From positions 1-64,000 of the forward strand of contig CANPUZ010000062.1 of the NCBI GenBank assembly GCA_947579665.1: a stretch of DNA of 64,000 nt. Direction: 5' to 3'. Below, piece by piece: positions 32,670 through 45,459 of the stretch. The notes below the pieces were generated by a model. It did not search any database. It had not been told where the DNA came from and saw only the letters and a list, made by a program, of their open reading frames with translations. This stretch comes from Sympetrum striolatum (Eukaryota; Arthropoda; Insecta; Odonata; Libellulidae). Position numbers and translations under genes: made by a program. Numbering within the stretch: position 1 is the stretch's first letter; each line of letters opens with the position of its first letter.

Positions 32670-34268
32670 GTAAGATGATCCAATGTTTTCTTTAGTTTTA
32701 CATAACGTCTAGATAGTAACGGAACCTTTAAACTTAAAATATGATTAATTACATTCTAATTCGCGGCGCGTGGTCATACATGCTATTGTATTTTGTTGTT
32801 TCTTGATTCATAGTTAACCTTAATTTATTTGCGGAACTGCTGAGCATGCAGTAGGTATCGAGTGAGATTGTGCAAAGCTAAGTTTTTGAATCTGTGAGGA
32901 GAATCTAACGTGTATCAAAAAGTACAACGGGTTGCTGTGATGCATTCGTGAAAGGTGCTCACAGGAAAGTTAAATTAACTGATGTTACGTTCCACTTTTG
33001 CATAATTGAGAGAATTTTCCGTTGTACCCTTTTATTTTTCCAATCCTCTAATACAGTGATGCCAACAATTTATTTCAATCGGGCTAAGTAGGACATTTCT
33101 CTAAAGTTGCCTTATAAAATGCTAATACGAACTCGATTGGTATAATATTGTATTTCCCGAAAAATCTTTGATGTTCAATCATTTGTGTTGTTTACGCGAT
33201 GTTCATCTATCAAGGAAGATCATGGTGAGGAGTGAGTTGTTATGTAATTTCTCATTCTAACCGCTCTTCATTATCTGCGATTATTTTATAAATACGTTTC
33301 TCAGTTTTGATACCGAGTACCGAATATTACGCTTTATATTATCAGAGGAAAGAGAGAACCATGTTAAATTAATTTTCCTGAATTTCTAGAAATTTCGCTA
33401 CTGTTTTAGTATTTATTGCACTCGAATCACCGCTTGACTGGAAAGAGAGTAGACGCTCTTTTCTGAACAGCTCTACCCGACATTCATTCCCTCAAGTTAA
33501 CTTAGAATTGTTAAAAAAGGAAGGGTAAATGTCTCGATGGGTCATGCCTGCTTAAAATTACGGTTTTTATCTTTGTGTAAATATAGCTCCTTTGCGCTCT
33601 GATCTTCCATTATTCGTCATTTAATTTAATTTATAACAAACGTATCACTGACGACTAAATACAAGGGTAAAGGAAAATAAGATTAAAGAGGCCCTATTTG
33701 TAAACATCTCTATGAAAGATATAGGATATTAATTTCCTAGGAATTATTCATTTATAATATTGACACCTTGACGATGAGTGCATTGCTTTATTTAATGTTT
33801 GCTATATCCGTTCTCATAATAATAATAACTACGAAATCAAGTTTGTTTGGGGCTAAACACATTAGATGTGATTTCCACCATAACAAGTAGATTTCCTTTT
33901 TGATTATGTTATCCCAAAAAAAAACAAACAACTTTTCATCGTGCGATCTGAGATGCCAGTGATTTATGATATCATAACTGCATTTTGAGTTTCTTAGGAG
34001 TTTGTATATCTCATTGAAGACAACATTTAGACATCGAAACGAACTTTCTTACCATTAAACAAAATAAATTTGAACTCTGGCGTGTGTTTTGAAAAGTTTA
34101 AATTCATCTTGGAAGGGATTCAGCTAAAGCGTTCAATACATATAGTGAATTTCTGTCTAAACAGTGAAAATTCTTGATAAGTAATTAAAAAAATAGCTTG
34201 TAATATTGGCTTTCCACAAAGTCACGCTTTCTCATATCGATTTATGTCAAAAATTATTTATTTTTCAG
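32670..34268. other. Probable intron, nothing recognised
   Basis: Lies between the candidate leader exon donor and the acceptor at 34267-34268. Confidence 0.35.
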
Positions 34269-34378
34269 ACATTTACTGGTGAGGAATCGCCGAGGGAATT
34301 TTAGACTCAAAAGGTCAATGTCGCTGTGAAAAAGAGGTCTCTTTGAACTCCAGCGCAGGGATGAATTCCCGTCGAAAG
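34269..34378 (+). other. Candidate second exon with a start codon
   Basis: The acceptor TTTATTTTTCAG precedes it and the donor CGAAAG|GTAAGA follows. An ATG at 34361 in an acceptable context (CAGGGATGA) would start M-N-S-R-R-K before the intron. The next exon was not identified, so the gene product is unknown. Confidence 0.4.
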
Positions 34379-34689
34379 GTAAGACATTTTCTTCTTCATA
34401 AAAAGAAAGTTTTATTAGTATTCGATGTATGTACGATTCTCTAGTATCTTGGATTCTATCGCAGTACTCGAAACGCATAGGAAATAACGAAGCATTGAAA
34501 TGGTAATTTCTGTTAAACTAGTATTCATATTGACTTGATAGACTTCAAAATTCGCGAATAAGTATTCCAAAAGAACGTTGTCCTCTTATATCCTATTCGT
34601 AATAGTAAACTTAATTGGATCTGTATAAATGTCATCCATATTTTTTTGTGCTTGGAAGTATATATTAAAGAGTTCGAGGGATCCACTTA

Positions 34690-34920
34690 CGTCTATGAAA
34701 ACTAACAAACTAATGAGATTTGAATGCTTCGATAAGGCGCTTAGATATTATAACAAAAACCTTCGTCTTGAAACGTTCAATGGAAGTACTTCATTTCTGG
34801 ATTCATTTGTATCGCAACGCCTAATTTCCAATTTCATTCGTCAATGAAAAATATATCACATCTATGTAATCTCCCGCGATATATATAATTCCTCTCGTCT
34901 TTCTCGTAGTGGATGAGGCC
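34690..34920 (+). repeat. Second block of the duplicated unit, copy A
   Basis: Sequence such as CAATTTCATTCGTCAATGAAAAAT and CTCTCGTCTTTCTCGTA is shared with 47265-47460 (copy B). Together with the leader exon pair this indicates duplication of a 5' gene region. A 134-codon minus-strand frame (34821-35225) overlaps it, but it has no recognised similarity and is not called. Confidence 0.55.
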
Positions 34921-35378
34921 ATGGCAGGTATGCGCGTAAAGAAGTATAGCGGAATAGTGATTGAAATTGTATGAGATTTGAAATCGTTTCTGAGAAATAA
35001 TAGGCTTTCTTTATTTGTTTGCACCAACGAAGAAAAGGTAATCATACTATGGCGTTCTGGAAAGATTAATGAAGTTCGATCTCGAGTAAATGATTGCGTA
35101 ATATACACTGCAAAATGATTTTTAAGGTCCCTGGATACCATGCTCAAAAGTCCGATTTCAGGCAGTTGTTTAGCGGATAATGGGATAGTGTTTTTCACAC
35201 AATTTGTTTGTTTCATCGTCGGCATTTTAAATAATAAAAAAATTCTGTTTTTACCGTTCGACGCAAGAAAGTTATGTGAGCTGAGCGTTTTAATGACGAC
35301 GTCACGTATTTCACTGTGTAAATCCTCACAAAAAACTTCTCGAATTATTTTTGCCTATTCTCTGTTCTTCTATTCTTA

Positions 35379-35540
35379 AGAGATTCCCAGCCGAGGGCTT
35401 CGATCATTTCGGATACACGGCTATCGAAGTCTCCCTAACGAAAAGAGCCGCTCTCTGTTGCACGCGCTCTAGCTCCGCGATCAAACCCTTTTCGTGCGGA
35501 TTCCAAACTGCGCAACTGTAATCAAGTAGCGGACGAACCA
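35379..35540 (-). pseudogene. LINE fragment (domain after the reverse transcriptase)
   Basis: On the minus strand LVRPLLDYSCAVWNPHEKGL and IAELERVQQRAALFV match the common motif (VRP.LEY...VW.PH......LE.VQRRA.RFV) that follows the RT palm in many LINEs. FDSRVSEMIEALGWESL, in a shifted frame, is the usual continuation. It is a short, 5'- and 3'-truncated copy. Confidence 0.7.
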
Positions 35541-36236
35541 GTGGAAAGTATGCTATTACCTCTTTTATCAATCTTTTATCGAAGTATTCGAATTCAGTGT
35601 TTATTCTTTCGCCTTGGTTATTTAGTTATTTCACCTTCATTAATTTGGTTATTTCACTTACACTCGTGGGTGAAATTGAGGCATCGATGGATTCTTTCCA
35701 ATATTTCCTTTATTGTATATACGTATGATTAATAGTAAATCATGAAGTCGTGATCATTGTTACTGTGATTCCATTTATAGAATCCCCAAGCTTCGTACAT
35801 TTCATTTCTAGCAATAAAAAGCCATTTATGTTTAGAAATTAAGTAACCTAGAAGTTTCTGATTCGAAAAATGTACTTGTAGGTTTCTATAACTAAAAATT
35901 GAGTTTCCTCAAACACTGATAAACTCCGTCGGTTGCTCTTCTTGGAGATCACCATAACAATGCCGACGCTAAGTAACCAACTGGTCTGCCTCGTCCTCGA
36001 TATCAACTAGAGATTAAGATATCCTTATCTCCAACTTATCCTTGCTCCGAAGGTATCGATATTCCACAACTGATGAGGTGGGATCTCTCCCTCTCGCGGT
36101 GGAGATTTAGCGAACCTAATCAGAAAACCGTTGAATCTGGAAACCTCGGAGCGCTATAGCGGCCTCATGTTCCCGGTTTTAACACAGTTTTGGCTTGAAA
36201 TTTTCGAAAATATAATACCGGAAACAATGCTATCTT

Positions 36237-36970
36237 CTACTGTCCATGCAAAAAGTCTAGATACTCGAGTTTGAAGTGTTGTATCTCAGTTACCTATTCA
36301 TCGATAGCAATGAAATAAACTGGAAATGAAAGAAAATTTATTTTTACGTTTTGTGAATACCATCAGCGATTTTTTACCGTAAATCACAAATTTTTTATTT
36401 TTGTATGAAAACAAACACGGATTTTAGCGCTCAGAAAACGGTAGCTCCACTTTGAACGCTAATTTTTCAAAACCTTCTCAAGTTATCAACATGAGACTTC
36501 ATAAGGTGCAACATCAATCTTTTATAAATGCTGAAGCAGAACCTCATTACTATTATTTACTATCCAAAAATTGTTGATAAAGAAAACTGCTATTTTCGTT
36601 ATTTAACAACCTACGAGATATTTTAAAGTGCCGTAGGCACCGCAACACGAACTGTTGACGAATTTGATAATTTTTATAATGAAAAGTTACCACCATTGTC
36701 CATGTAGAATTTTTTCATCCATGTTTTGTGGTTCCCTCGGCCCGCCTTTCTCACCGAGAAATTGGAGGGAAGGGGGTGGAAAAAGCGCGCGCACTTTAAA
36801 ATATCTCGTAGGTTGTTAAATAAGGAAAATAGCAGAGTATGGTATTCACAGAACGTAAAAATAAATTTTCTTTCATTTCCAGTTTATTTCATAGCTATCG
36901 ATGAATCAGCTACTGAGATAGAACACTTCAAACTCGAGTATCTAAACTTTATGGACATGGACAGTAGTAA
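36237..36970. repeat. Large foldback element
   Basis: The left arm 36237-36366 (TACTGTCCATGC... to GAATACCAT) recurs in reverse complement at about 36838-36970. An inner arm, AACAACCTACGAGATATTTTAAAGTGC (about 36606-36632), recurs inverted at about 36790-36822. The left arm has an extra 220 bp (36367-36585) absent from the right arm. There is no coding region; the target duplication was not identified. Confidence 0.75.
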
Positions 36971-39164
36971 TCCTTATGCAGTAAGTTTGTGTGTGGAATC
37001 ATCATTACTTGTTGAAATATTTGGTCTTTAGGAAATATTGGGCTATAGCACAATATTGTATTCTTCTTCTCGACACCTTTTTGAGTACTTTTTCAAACAA
37101 GCTTAATAAGTTACTTTTCCACTTACTCATTTTCAAAATTATAAAAACAAAATATATTAAAATTACTTATTTATGGATTTTTTTAAATATTGTTCAAAAT
37201 AAAATTCAAAGCTTCAATATAAATATTTGTATAAATGCTAAAAAATTGAATAAAATTTTAGAATAAATTATACTAAAATACAATAATAACAAATATTTAA
37301 ATTGCCTTATATTGTATATTAGGCACTAGCAGAGACGATAAACATCAATGGTAATCGGCGTGTTGCGCAGCAGACTGACTTGAATTTTGATTTGGATTCT
37401 TAGCCAATATATCCTGTTTTGAGATACATTGAACCATATTTAATCGACTGGACAAAGTCGACAGGACAGCAATGTTAGATAACATCAAAATTTTTGTCAA
37501 GTGCTCCTAATATGCAATATTTTTCTCAGCTATCTTTAGCTTTTATTAAGCGTTCGTAAGAATCATAACCACAAGTTTGTGTGCTGCGGAGGAGAAAACT
37601 AGAACATGACGCTTGACTTTGTTGGACACGTGTCTCCCCATTGTTTAAACAGAGCGAGACTGTGAGTCCACGCTCTTTCCCAGTATTAGAGACGAAGTCA
37701 AGTGATCCGCTGTGTTTTGAGGGATATCGAAATCCTTCGCTTTCGCACCCCTATGAGAACTAAAGAGATAAGATGTTCTCAGGGACGGATGCTGTCGTCT
37801 CCATTTTCTCACTTCTCGCTATCCCACAATCCTCCTTAGAAGTATCTCTAACTTATCGTCTCCTCCATATCCTTTATCCAACTTTTCGGTGGTCTGCAAC
37901 ATTTCTTACTTTCAGAAAACTCAATAAAAAATATAAATATTAGTAGCATTCAGAGGGCACATTACATTCAACAAAAAGCAGCTCATCAAACAAAAATCTT
38001 ACGCGTTAAACCTCTTACAAAAATACAAAATAAATTGCACTGAAAAGAAATTCATTAAACTAAAACCTAAAATTTTAAAACTTAATTAAATTCCATTCTT
38101 CACGCATAGAGGCTATAAATGGCTGGTTAGCAGAACCGCCAAACAGCTGTAATTGTTATTTAAGTTCTCCTGAAATAACTGTAATTATTATGTTGCATTT
38201 TTTAAACTTCTCTATTGGTTGTGTCTGTAGGCTGAGAACTAAATGCCTTAAATATTAATATAGGATAGCGTATTTAACAAACCGCCGGGACTATTTTCCC
38301 TGCTATCTTCTGTCCTAAGTATAACCTTTGCATTAGTTTTTCTTTTAAAAATCATCAATGTTGGTGGCTTATTATCATCAGCAGAGCATGTAGAAAAAGG
38401 CGAATGGAATTTATTTTTGCACTTGTTTATCATCACCTGTCCACTGTACTAGTTTTGGAAACGATATAAGTTTGCGGTACATCGTCCATGTTACCAATGT
38501 AAGTCATCTCAGTGCGTTTTCCTTTCCTTCCTTTAACAATAAACCTGAGAAAATTCTTATCTTCCACTCACCTTAATCCGGAATACATTGGACAATCTTG
38601 GTTAGAATTTGCTTCAGAAGCTCATTAATAATCTTTGGCACTTTACGATGACCCTTCAAAATGTAAAATTACCTGAGTTTATCTGCATCGATTGCTGTCG
38701 TTTTTGTTAATATATCATTGAAGGATTTTCTGTGATTTTGTACGAATTTCTTTATCAGATCTTCCAATTTGTTCTATCAATGAATTCCATCAAAATAATT
38801 AAAATTTTTCTTGTCGTTGTCTTAATTTACTCCCTTCGCTTCTACCGAGTAGTGATAACGACATCTTCCATAATTCTGCTTAGATTTTACAATTTCGTAG
38901 CATCAAAAAAATACTCTTGAACTACTAAGAAAACGACAAATTTGAGTATTTAGCCATGAAAATTCTTACAAATGCAACTTCTTGCTACTTTTTCTATACT
39001 AAGGCAATTTTTACCTGTTTATCTCTAATTTCTTCAACATTCGGTAGAATCGCAAATAACAAAGCCTCGTGACGTGCATTTAAGTTGAAAGTTTTGAAAT
39101 AGAATAATAATTTCGCTGCATAATATATCGGTTTAGTGCATCTTAATTATCAAATCAAAGAAGC
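36971..39164. other. Unassigned AT-rich sequence
   Basis: A 62-codon minus frame at 38248-38436 has balanced composition but no recognised family. The rest shows nothing. Confidence 0.3.
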
Positions 39165-39300
39165 TAAGAAAAAACCATTGTGGACTAGCTGAAATGCATA
39201 CGCTATTTATAGATTTTAGGCAGGTATTTGATTTCGTAAACAGGACCAATAAAGTTCCCCTCTTCGAATCTGGACCAAAGCTTGAATAAGTCTTTGAGTT
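39165..39300 (+). pseudogene. Small LINE reverse-transcriptase fragment
   Basis: AEMHTLFIDFRQVFDFVNR on the plus strand matches the RT motif (F.DF..AFDSV.R) that holds the first catalytic Asp. The reading is lost on both sides. Confidence 0.6.
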
Positions 39301-39363
39301 TATTGTTGGGGTGGATTTAAAATATAACATGCGATCAAATGCAAAATATTGCTGCCGTCATTA

Positions 39364-39630
39364 TTATGCAATAACATTTGAGAGAACATGAACAACACCG
39401 TCGTCAATTTCAAAATAGCTTCTACTAATACATTTTGCTTCACAGGAGAGATTTACCGAAAGAGTTGAGGTGGTCTTATCGCAAGTTTTTTTAAGGGAGC
39501 ACGCGAGCCTGCCACCTGGCTCTGTAACCAACTCTCGAGTCCAAGTGTTCGAACTAGTAGTTTTAATCCCTTCGGATACGATGCATGAGTCACTGCTGCC
39601 CGAAACGTAGGAGAGATTCGTTGTGTCCAA
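39364..39630 (-). other. Unrecognised 88-codon frame
   Basis: The composition is less AT-rich than its surroundings, with many Ser, Thr and Cys. There is no domain I recognise and no leader. It sits immediately beside the hAT insertion at 39660 and the frame continues open toward it, so an exon or older element may have been split by that insertion. Confidence 0.2.
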
Positions 39631-39667
39631 GTGGCTTGTGGAATCTATGTTGTAAATGTATATTTAT

Positions 39668-41161
39668 CAGTGATGGGAAAAGTACTGAAAAAATGTAATT
39701 GGGCTCAGTTACAATCACTCTGTCAAATTTATAATCAGTTACAATTACAAATTACTTTTTGAAAAATTAATCAGTAGGATTACAATTTCAATTACAATTA
39801 CTTTTTATTTTGCTGCTGTAGATTATGCACTCTCAGTCAACATTTATTTTCAAACAGGTAGTACTAACAAACAATCTAAAAATCGAATTTACTGCCATAG
39901 CTTTAAAGTTTAATTGAAATTATGATTACTACAGTAATTACAGTGCCTAACTATTTATGTTCTATTAAAATTTACACCTGTGGATGAAGATGGATCCTAA
40001 AATCAACGGCATGTAATTAAATCGAAAGCTCTCTGAATATCAGAAATAAATCGAAGAAAAAATCAATTAAATAAATGAATTCAATATGCAACATAAATGC
40101 ATTTTAAAATTTTCGTCAGATATTTTGCGACCAAAAAACGGCAAAATATCTTTGCTTATGCCAAACAGCCGCTCCACTGGAGCACTGAATGGTAGGCAAG
40201 CGTTAGATGAGAATTAAGGAATGCTTTTTTTTATAATCGGGAATTGGTTAACTGACTCAATTTCCCTTGAGGTACAGAGCAAGTAATAATTCACTTCATC
40301 AGAAGCTGGGGAAACTTCCCCTCTTTACACAATATTTGAAAGTATAGCTTCCTCATCGATCTTATCACACGAGTCATGTTTTTGTACAGGAGACTTCATT
40401 TGACACGATTTCTTCCTTAAAAATACATAAAGCCTCATATTTTTCCTCTCCCTCAAGTCACGCGAACTTTAAAGAAGGTATTACCCCTGCCGCAATGGTT
40501 AGTTTATTTTCCTTTAGTACGTTGCAAAATCTTGTTTCAACTCCCTGAAGCAACGCTCTTGCCAGTGGCCTACAGTGCACAAGGGCATCGTCAAGGGCTC
40601 TCTTATCGAGTTCAAGTAATAATCCTTTGATGGTTGGCTGAAGAAACCCAATAAACATATTCTTCTCTGCTTGCAAAATTGTTAAGGCAATAACTAGCGG
40701 CTTCATTACCTGGGTACGATAATCTTTTCGGCCAGCTTAGCCTGGAGACCGCTCAAATACATCTGTAGTTGTTCTTCCGAAGAAGGACCTACCGCGTTCA
40801 GTCCTCGTAGGAAATTCATTTATACCTCCAGCGCAGCACAAATATTTCAACAATACTTTGTAGCGGAATCAACAGCCATCCCTTCTTTCCTTCCCTCCCA
40901 AGAGAAGATAAGTTCGGTTTCAGGGTGAACAATGTAGTTAGAACTGCCTCTCGATGCGACCAGCACGCGAGGAATTCAAATGTTCACTTTCGATTACTCA
41001 AATGTAACGATTACTCGGATGTAACGATTACTCGCACGACCTTTGAAGTATATTACTAGTAATAATTATTTTTTTAATGTAACGATTACAAGTAAAAATA
41101 ACCAAAAATGTAATCGTTACAAGTACTCCGATTACTTTTACTTCGTTACATCCCATCACTG
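39668..41161 (-). mobile_element. hAT deletion derivative with perfect 8-bp duplication
   Basis: The octamer ATATTTAT flanks both ends (39660-39667 and 41162-41169). The termini are CAGTGATGGG and CCCATCACTG. Subterminal regions are rich in TGTAATCGTTAC/GTTACAAT-type repeats, common in hAT elements of the GTAACNGTTAC kind. An 82-codon fragment of the transposase is inside. At 1.5 kb the element is too short for a full hAT gene. Confidence 0.88.
40458..40706 (-). pseudogene. hAT transposase fragment
   Basis: VIALTILQAEKNMFIGFLQP, then TIKGLLLELDK, CRPLARALLQGVETRF and IAAGVIPSLKF match the segment between the second and third acidic residues of hAT transposases (ALD.LQ.E.N...G...PT...L, RF...., A....P.FK..W). 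The N-terminal BED finger, catalytic core start and C-terminal dimerisation domain are missing, so it is a remnant. Confidence 0.7.
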
Positions 41162-41169
41162 ATATTTAT

Positions 41170-42228
41170 AAAGTTGGTCGAAGGTAAACATTTTCCTGTT
41201 AAAGTTCTTAATGTTTTTGGTGTGGCACAAATATAAACTTCAGTGGCGTTACCGGCAGTAGTGAGAACGGGCCCCATTCACCTTTACTCTCCTTTCCCAT
41301 CTCCGACCACAGCACTCAGAAATCTTGGCGCCGCGAATATGTAAGATAACACCCAGATGTGAGAGCAATCTTAATCTTCCAATGGAAGTTGGGGGAGCAA
41401 GTGAAGTTTAAAGCAAAAGAAGAAGTATAACTTGGCCGTCCGACTTTCGGGAACCTCTTCAGCTTTAGATCTTCACGCCGCGAGCCGTCAGTGGCGTAAG
41501 GCAGGGGGTTTTTGTGCATTTGTTATATACCGTGTTATCCTTCCTGTCTGATGCTTTGCGGAGAGAACGATAAGTTATTATGTAACTTGATTGCATCGCA
41601 AATTTAAGGGTTCATAGTATTTTCCCAATTGCGAGACTGCTGTATCATTTAAATAATCCTTGTCCCAACAGAGTAGTTTTATGGGTAATGTGCTCCCCAA
41701 ATGACCTGCGTTTAATACATCAAAACAATAACAGCTTCTTATATTTGCTAGTAGCCTTGTCAATCTCTGTACTTAATAATTTATGCCAATAATATTCCTC
41801 GGCGGTCGCAGAACTGTTCATTCGTCCATAAATATTTAGTTGCCATTTCAACGAAAACCAACACAAAAATAAAATAATACGTATTTGCTTGAAATCATCC
41901 TCGATACAACTATGAGGGAAAACATCTCCGAACTTTCTTAACCAAAGATAAGAGTCTGCGTTTCTCATATTTTATCAACAATGCCCAGAGAGTAAGGAGA
42001 TGCGGGATTCGTCCCTTATTCCCACGAAGAACAGAGTAAGGGGCATACCACAACTTGGTACAAGAGATGAGATTGACAGATTGGGAGTTCTTTCGTAATT
42101 AATTTCGATGGCTCAGTTCAATCTTTCACCTTCTTTGCTTCACTGTGCACCGCCGCCCTAATGGCGCGCCTACAACTTGGGTTTGGGCGAAATTGAGATG
42201 TTTCCTGGCTCCTGGCTGTCGCGCCGCC
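41170..42228. other. Unassigned sequence with two CAGTGGCGT-type element ends
   Basis: CAGTGGCGTTACCGG at 41242 and CAGTGGCGTAAGGCAGGGGG at about 41490 lie in the same orientation and resemble the ends of the element at 30860. They may be two fragments of one family. No coding region is recognised. Confidence 0.35.
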
Positions 42229-42372
42229 ATGGATATTGACACTGAGCTGTTAATTGGAGAAGAAGAAAGAACTTATGGGATGTATCGAACGACAAATATA
42301 TCTTCGGGTAAAGATGTGGGAGGAGATTACCCATACGTTCTACCCTCGCCTCCAGGATATGGAACTAAATGA
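42229..42372 (+). CDS. 47-codon frame with strong start context
   Basis: ATG lies in GCCGCCATGG, a full Kozak match, and begins MDIDTELLIGEEERTYGMY, ending at TGA 42370-42372. The first ten residues recall the start of MADF-domain proteins that accompany PIF/Harbinger transposases (MD.D.ELLI), but the rest does not continue the domain. It may be the first exon of such a gene or a remnant. The 20-mer repeat downstream suggests a mobile-element end nearby. Confidence 0.3.
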   Translation: MDIDTELLIGEEERTYGMYRTTNISSGKDVGGDYPYVLPSPPGYGTK

Positions 42373-42497
42373 AAGGGCATTTTTCTTCCGTTTTTCCATA
42401 ACCTGGTGTACAGCAATTGCTTGAATTGAACTTGGAAGCATGACGTTCTTCCACCTTGGCAAGCTGCACACAACTGACATTGTGCCGCGGACGAAAA

Positions 42498-42570
42498 CCG
42501 TCCGCGTCCATGTGAAAAGCGGCGACCGCGCGCGTAGAGCGGAGGGCGGGCAGTCCGCGTCCATGTGAAA
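42498..42570 (+). repeat. Short direct repeat of a GC-rich 18-mer
   Basis: GTCCGCGTCCATGTGAAA occurs at about 42500-42517 and 42553-42570 with a GC-rich spacer containing ACCGCGCGCG. GC-rich ends of this kind are common in PIF/Harbinger elements, but no matching opposite end was found. Confidence 0.45.
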
Positions 42571-43780
42571 GAGAGTTGATAGGTTAAATTTGATATGATA
42601 GGAAATGATTTGATTTTCCTTTCTTTGATTATCTCCAAAATGGTCGAAAACTTATGCCCGCCTTCCACTGCGAAAGGGAAATGAGCGAGAAATAGCTTAG
42701 CGGAACGGAGTAAAATAGTCCTGTCCTTCCACTAAGAAAGAGTTTCAAAGAAAAATGGTATTTGCCTTCCACTGCCAGCGGGGTTTGCGGAGTGAGCTAG
42801 GCGAGAGATGAGACGGGTCAGATCACAAGCGGACTGAGCGGAGTGGCACTCAAAGTTGCCATTTACAAAAATTTACAAATCGGTAGATAATAAAATCTTA
42901 CATGGGGTAAAATTTAAAGGCGGAATACATGGTGGAAATATTTTTTTCATATTAGTTAAAATAAAATTTATAAAAAATATTTTCTTACATTTCCGCCTGG
43001 AAACGCTATTTTCCGACATTATCTTAATAACGCTGTATTAAACATGGCGTTGCTTTAATTGGCACCAAATTTACACAGAAAGTATCTCAGAGTTAACTTT
43101 CCGTAATGGTTTGCATAAAATTACGATATTCGTAATTTGAAAACTTTTATAACAAAAAAAGTACAGTTTGATCCTAAAATTTCGAATTATGCATTCCAAA
43201 AAGCGATCAGCGGCGAAGTCTCGTACCGTAAGAGATACCCCAATACATAATGCGTATGAAATTTAAAGAAATGTATAAGGCAGTTTTTGGTGAAAGACGG
43301 AATACTTTATCTTATTTCTAAAGGAAGTTATGAATTTTTTAATATGATGGTTTTTTCCGCGCGCCAAATTTCCACTGTCTTACCCATGCTGGCTACGACG
43401 AGCATATTGCAGAAGCGAATCGCTCCGCAAAGTACCGAAAGCATTTCATAATCTTTTAAAAGTTTGGTAAAAATTGCACTTACATGCATCACGAATACCT
43501 TTTTTGCCACAAACTATTCTTTTTACTGGATCATTATTTTTCCAACTTAAATTTTCGTGGGATTCAGCGAACGTAGGTCTTACAAGGGAACCTTTACCTC
43601 TGCGGGATATGGATCTTAGTGATACTTTAAGGATAGGTTCACCAGCATATGCTTATTACAAATCTGAAGCCGTTTTGACCAACTCTCTATAGTTATTTAA
43701 TTATAGCCTTTTAAAAATTAGCGTCTGATTACATGCAAACCTTTATTTGTAGAAGTCATACGTAGCGCCAATGGAAGCAG

Positions 43781-43842
43781 TGGCGTAGCGACAGCGTGTC
43801 CGCTCGCGAGTTTTTCTTTTTCTGGTTCGAATCCGACATGTG
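43781..43842 (+). repeat. tRNA-like/SINE fragment
   Basis: GCAGTGGCGTAGCGACAGCG, then GGTTCGAATCCGACATG. The second part is a full B-box match with a TRGY-type A-box-like stretch about 45 bases upstream, as in tRNA-derived SINE heads. No tail or duplication was found. Confidence 0.35.
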
Positions 43843-45459
43843 ATAGATTTTTTTGTTTCCTTTTTCTGCCTTTAAATTTTTATGTATTTCTAAAAATATC
43901 ATATCAATTTTTATCCTTCATTCAGGAGCAACTCCTTGCTTTCTAATGCTCCTTTTACTAATTATAATACGTAGATTCTTGTCAGGAAAATGAGAATTCT
44001 CAGAATTTTATTTACTAACCAAAATCGCTTTCTCTAACCACCATTAATAACGATATATAGCGAGGAGAACGAAGAGAGCGGGGAAAACCCGTGCCCAGAG
44101 GAAATTGTGAAAGATCCTTGCAAACTTAAACTGACATAACCAGCATCGAATATTATATTCTCTTCTTCAAACAGCAATTGAAAAAATACAATGACTTTAT
44201 TTTCCTTTTTTAAAGTTAAATACCTAGTAATCAATCGCGAACTAATTCAATTCGAAAGTTTTGATAATTTTCTTTTTAGGGCGACGATTAAATATATTAA
44301 ACTTCAGCTGGGAATTACCCTGTTTGCACAACTACATCGACCTTTATCGGATACGTAATCATTATTTGTAAAATAAAAGGAAATTTATGCGTATTTATGT
44401 ACAGAACACATTTTATTTAAATTTTTATTTTACACATGTTTTTGGGTGATATTTGAAGTATAAACATTCAAAACAAATATATTTACGTCACCATGAACAA
44501 CGTATAAAACTCATAAAATTTTACTCACATTTAAATTTTATATTATCAAGGAAGTAAACTTGATTGACATTGTTAGTGAAGGGTTATTATTTCTGAAGTG
44601 AGGAAGTTAAACATCTGATAAAATAAGATTTTTAAATAGATTGAGGATATTTTAAGTTTTCACATTTACACTGCAAGTATTATTTCAATTGTTTTAAAGA
44701 TTAATTCTTTCTGTTAATCATTAGAGACTGTTACGTTCTCCTTCACGCTTAATTTGAACGTCGGAAACAAATGCAGTTCTCGTCGAACAACAACTATTTT
44801 GAAGGAACATGTTGTTATATCCTATTGTTCCTCAATTTTCCCTTCGTAGAGACAATTCCAGAAGACTATCGTTCATGTCAGAGAATTAGCCTCTGTTCAA
44901 GTTATCTCCATTGAAGTGTTTTTTTCCCCTCAGGAAATCTTTGGGTTTCGCTAGGGTCTATGGGTTGAGAAGGATATTAGTAAATATGAACGTGTTTAGG
45001 ATTCAGCTTGGAAATGTTTTCCCTAAGGTTTGAGAAATATCTATTTTTGTTGCGTCTGAATAAACGACGCTGTTCTTATCATAGTATTTCGAGCTGCATC
45101 GAATGAACAGAGACACTGCGACGGTAAAATATTACTTTATATTGAAATTAACAAACTTAAAAATTCTATGCGTTGTTTTAGTTTTGCCCCGATTTCAGGA
45201 AAAAATTCCGAAAATTGGGGGAATGTCATGAACCTCAGTTAAAACGTTAAGTAAACCAGCTGCATACAGGGCATTTACAACCCCCATGTCGCGTAGGTCA
45301 AGTCATAAAACATCTAGGGAAATTTTGAAGCTAAAGGAAACAGAAAGTAAAGTTCTGAACGGATAACGGATAACGTTTAGAATTTACTTTTTCCCCGCAT
45401 CTCTACGAATACAGTTACGAATACATCTTACGAATACGAAAAAATGTTTTTTACGATAA

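Noticed and set aside
34821..35225. 134-codon minus-strand open frame
   Set aside because: No domain, no leader, and it overlaps a duplicated non-coding block that is not conserved as a reading frame in the second copy.
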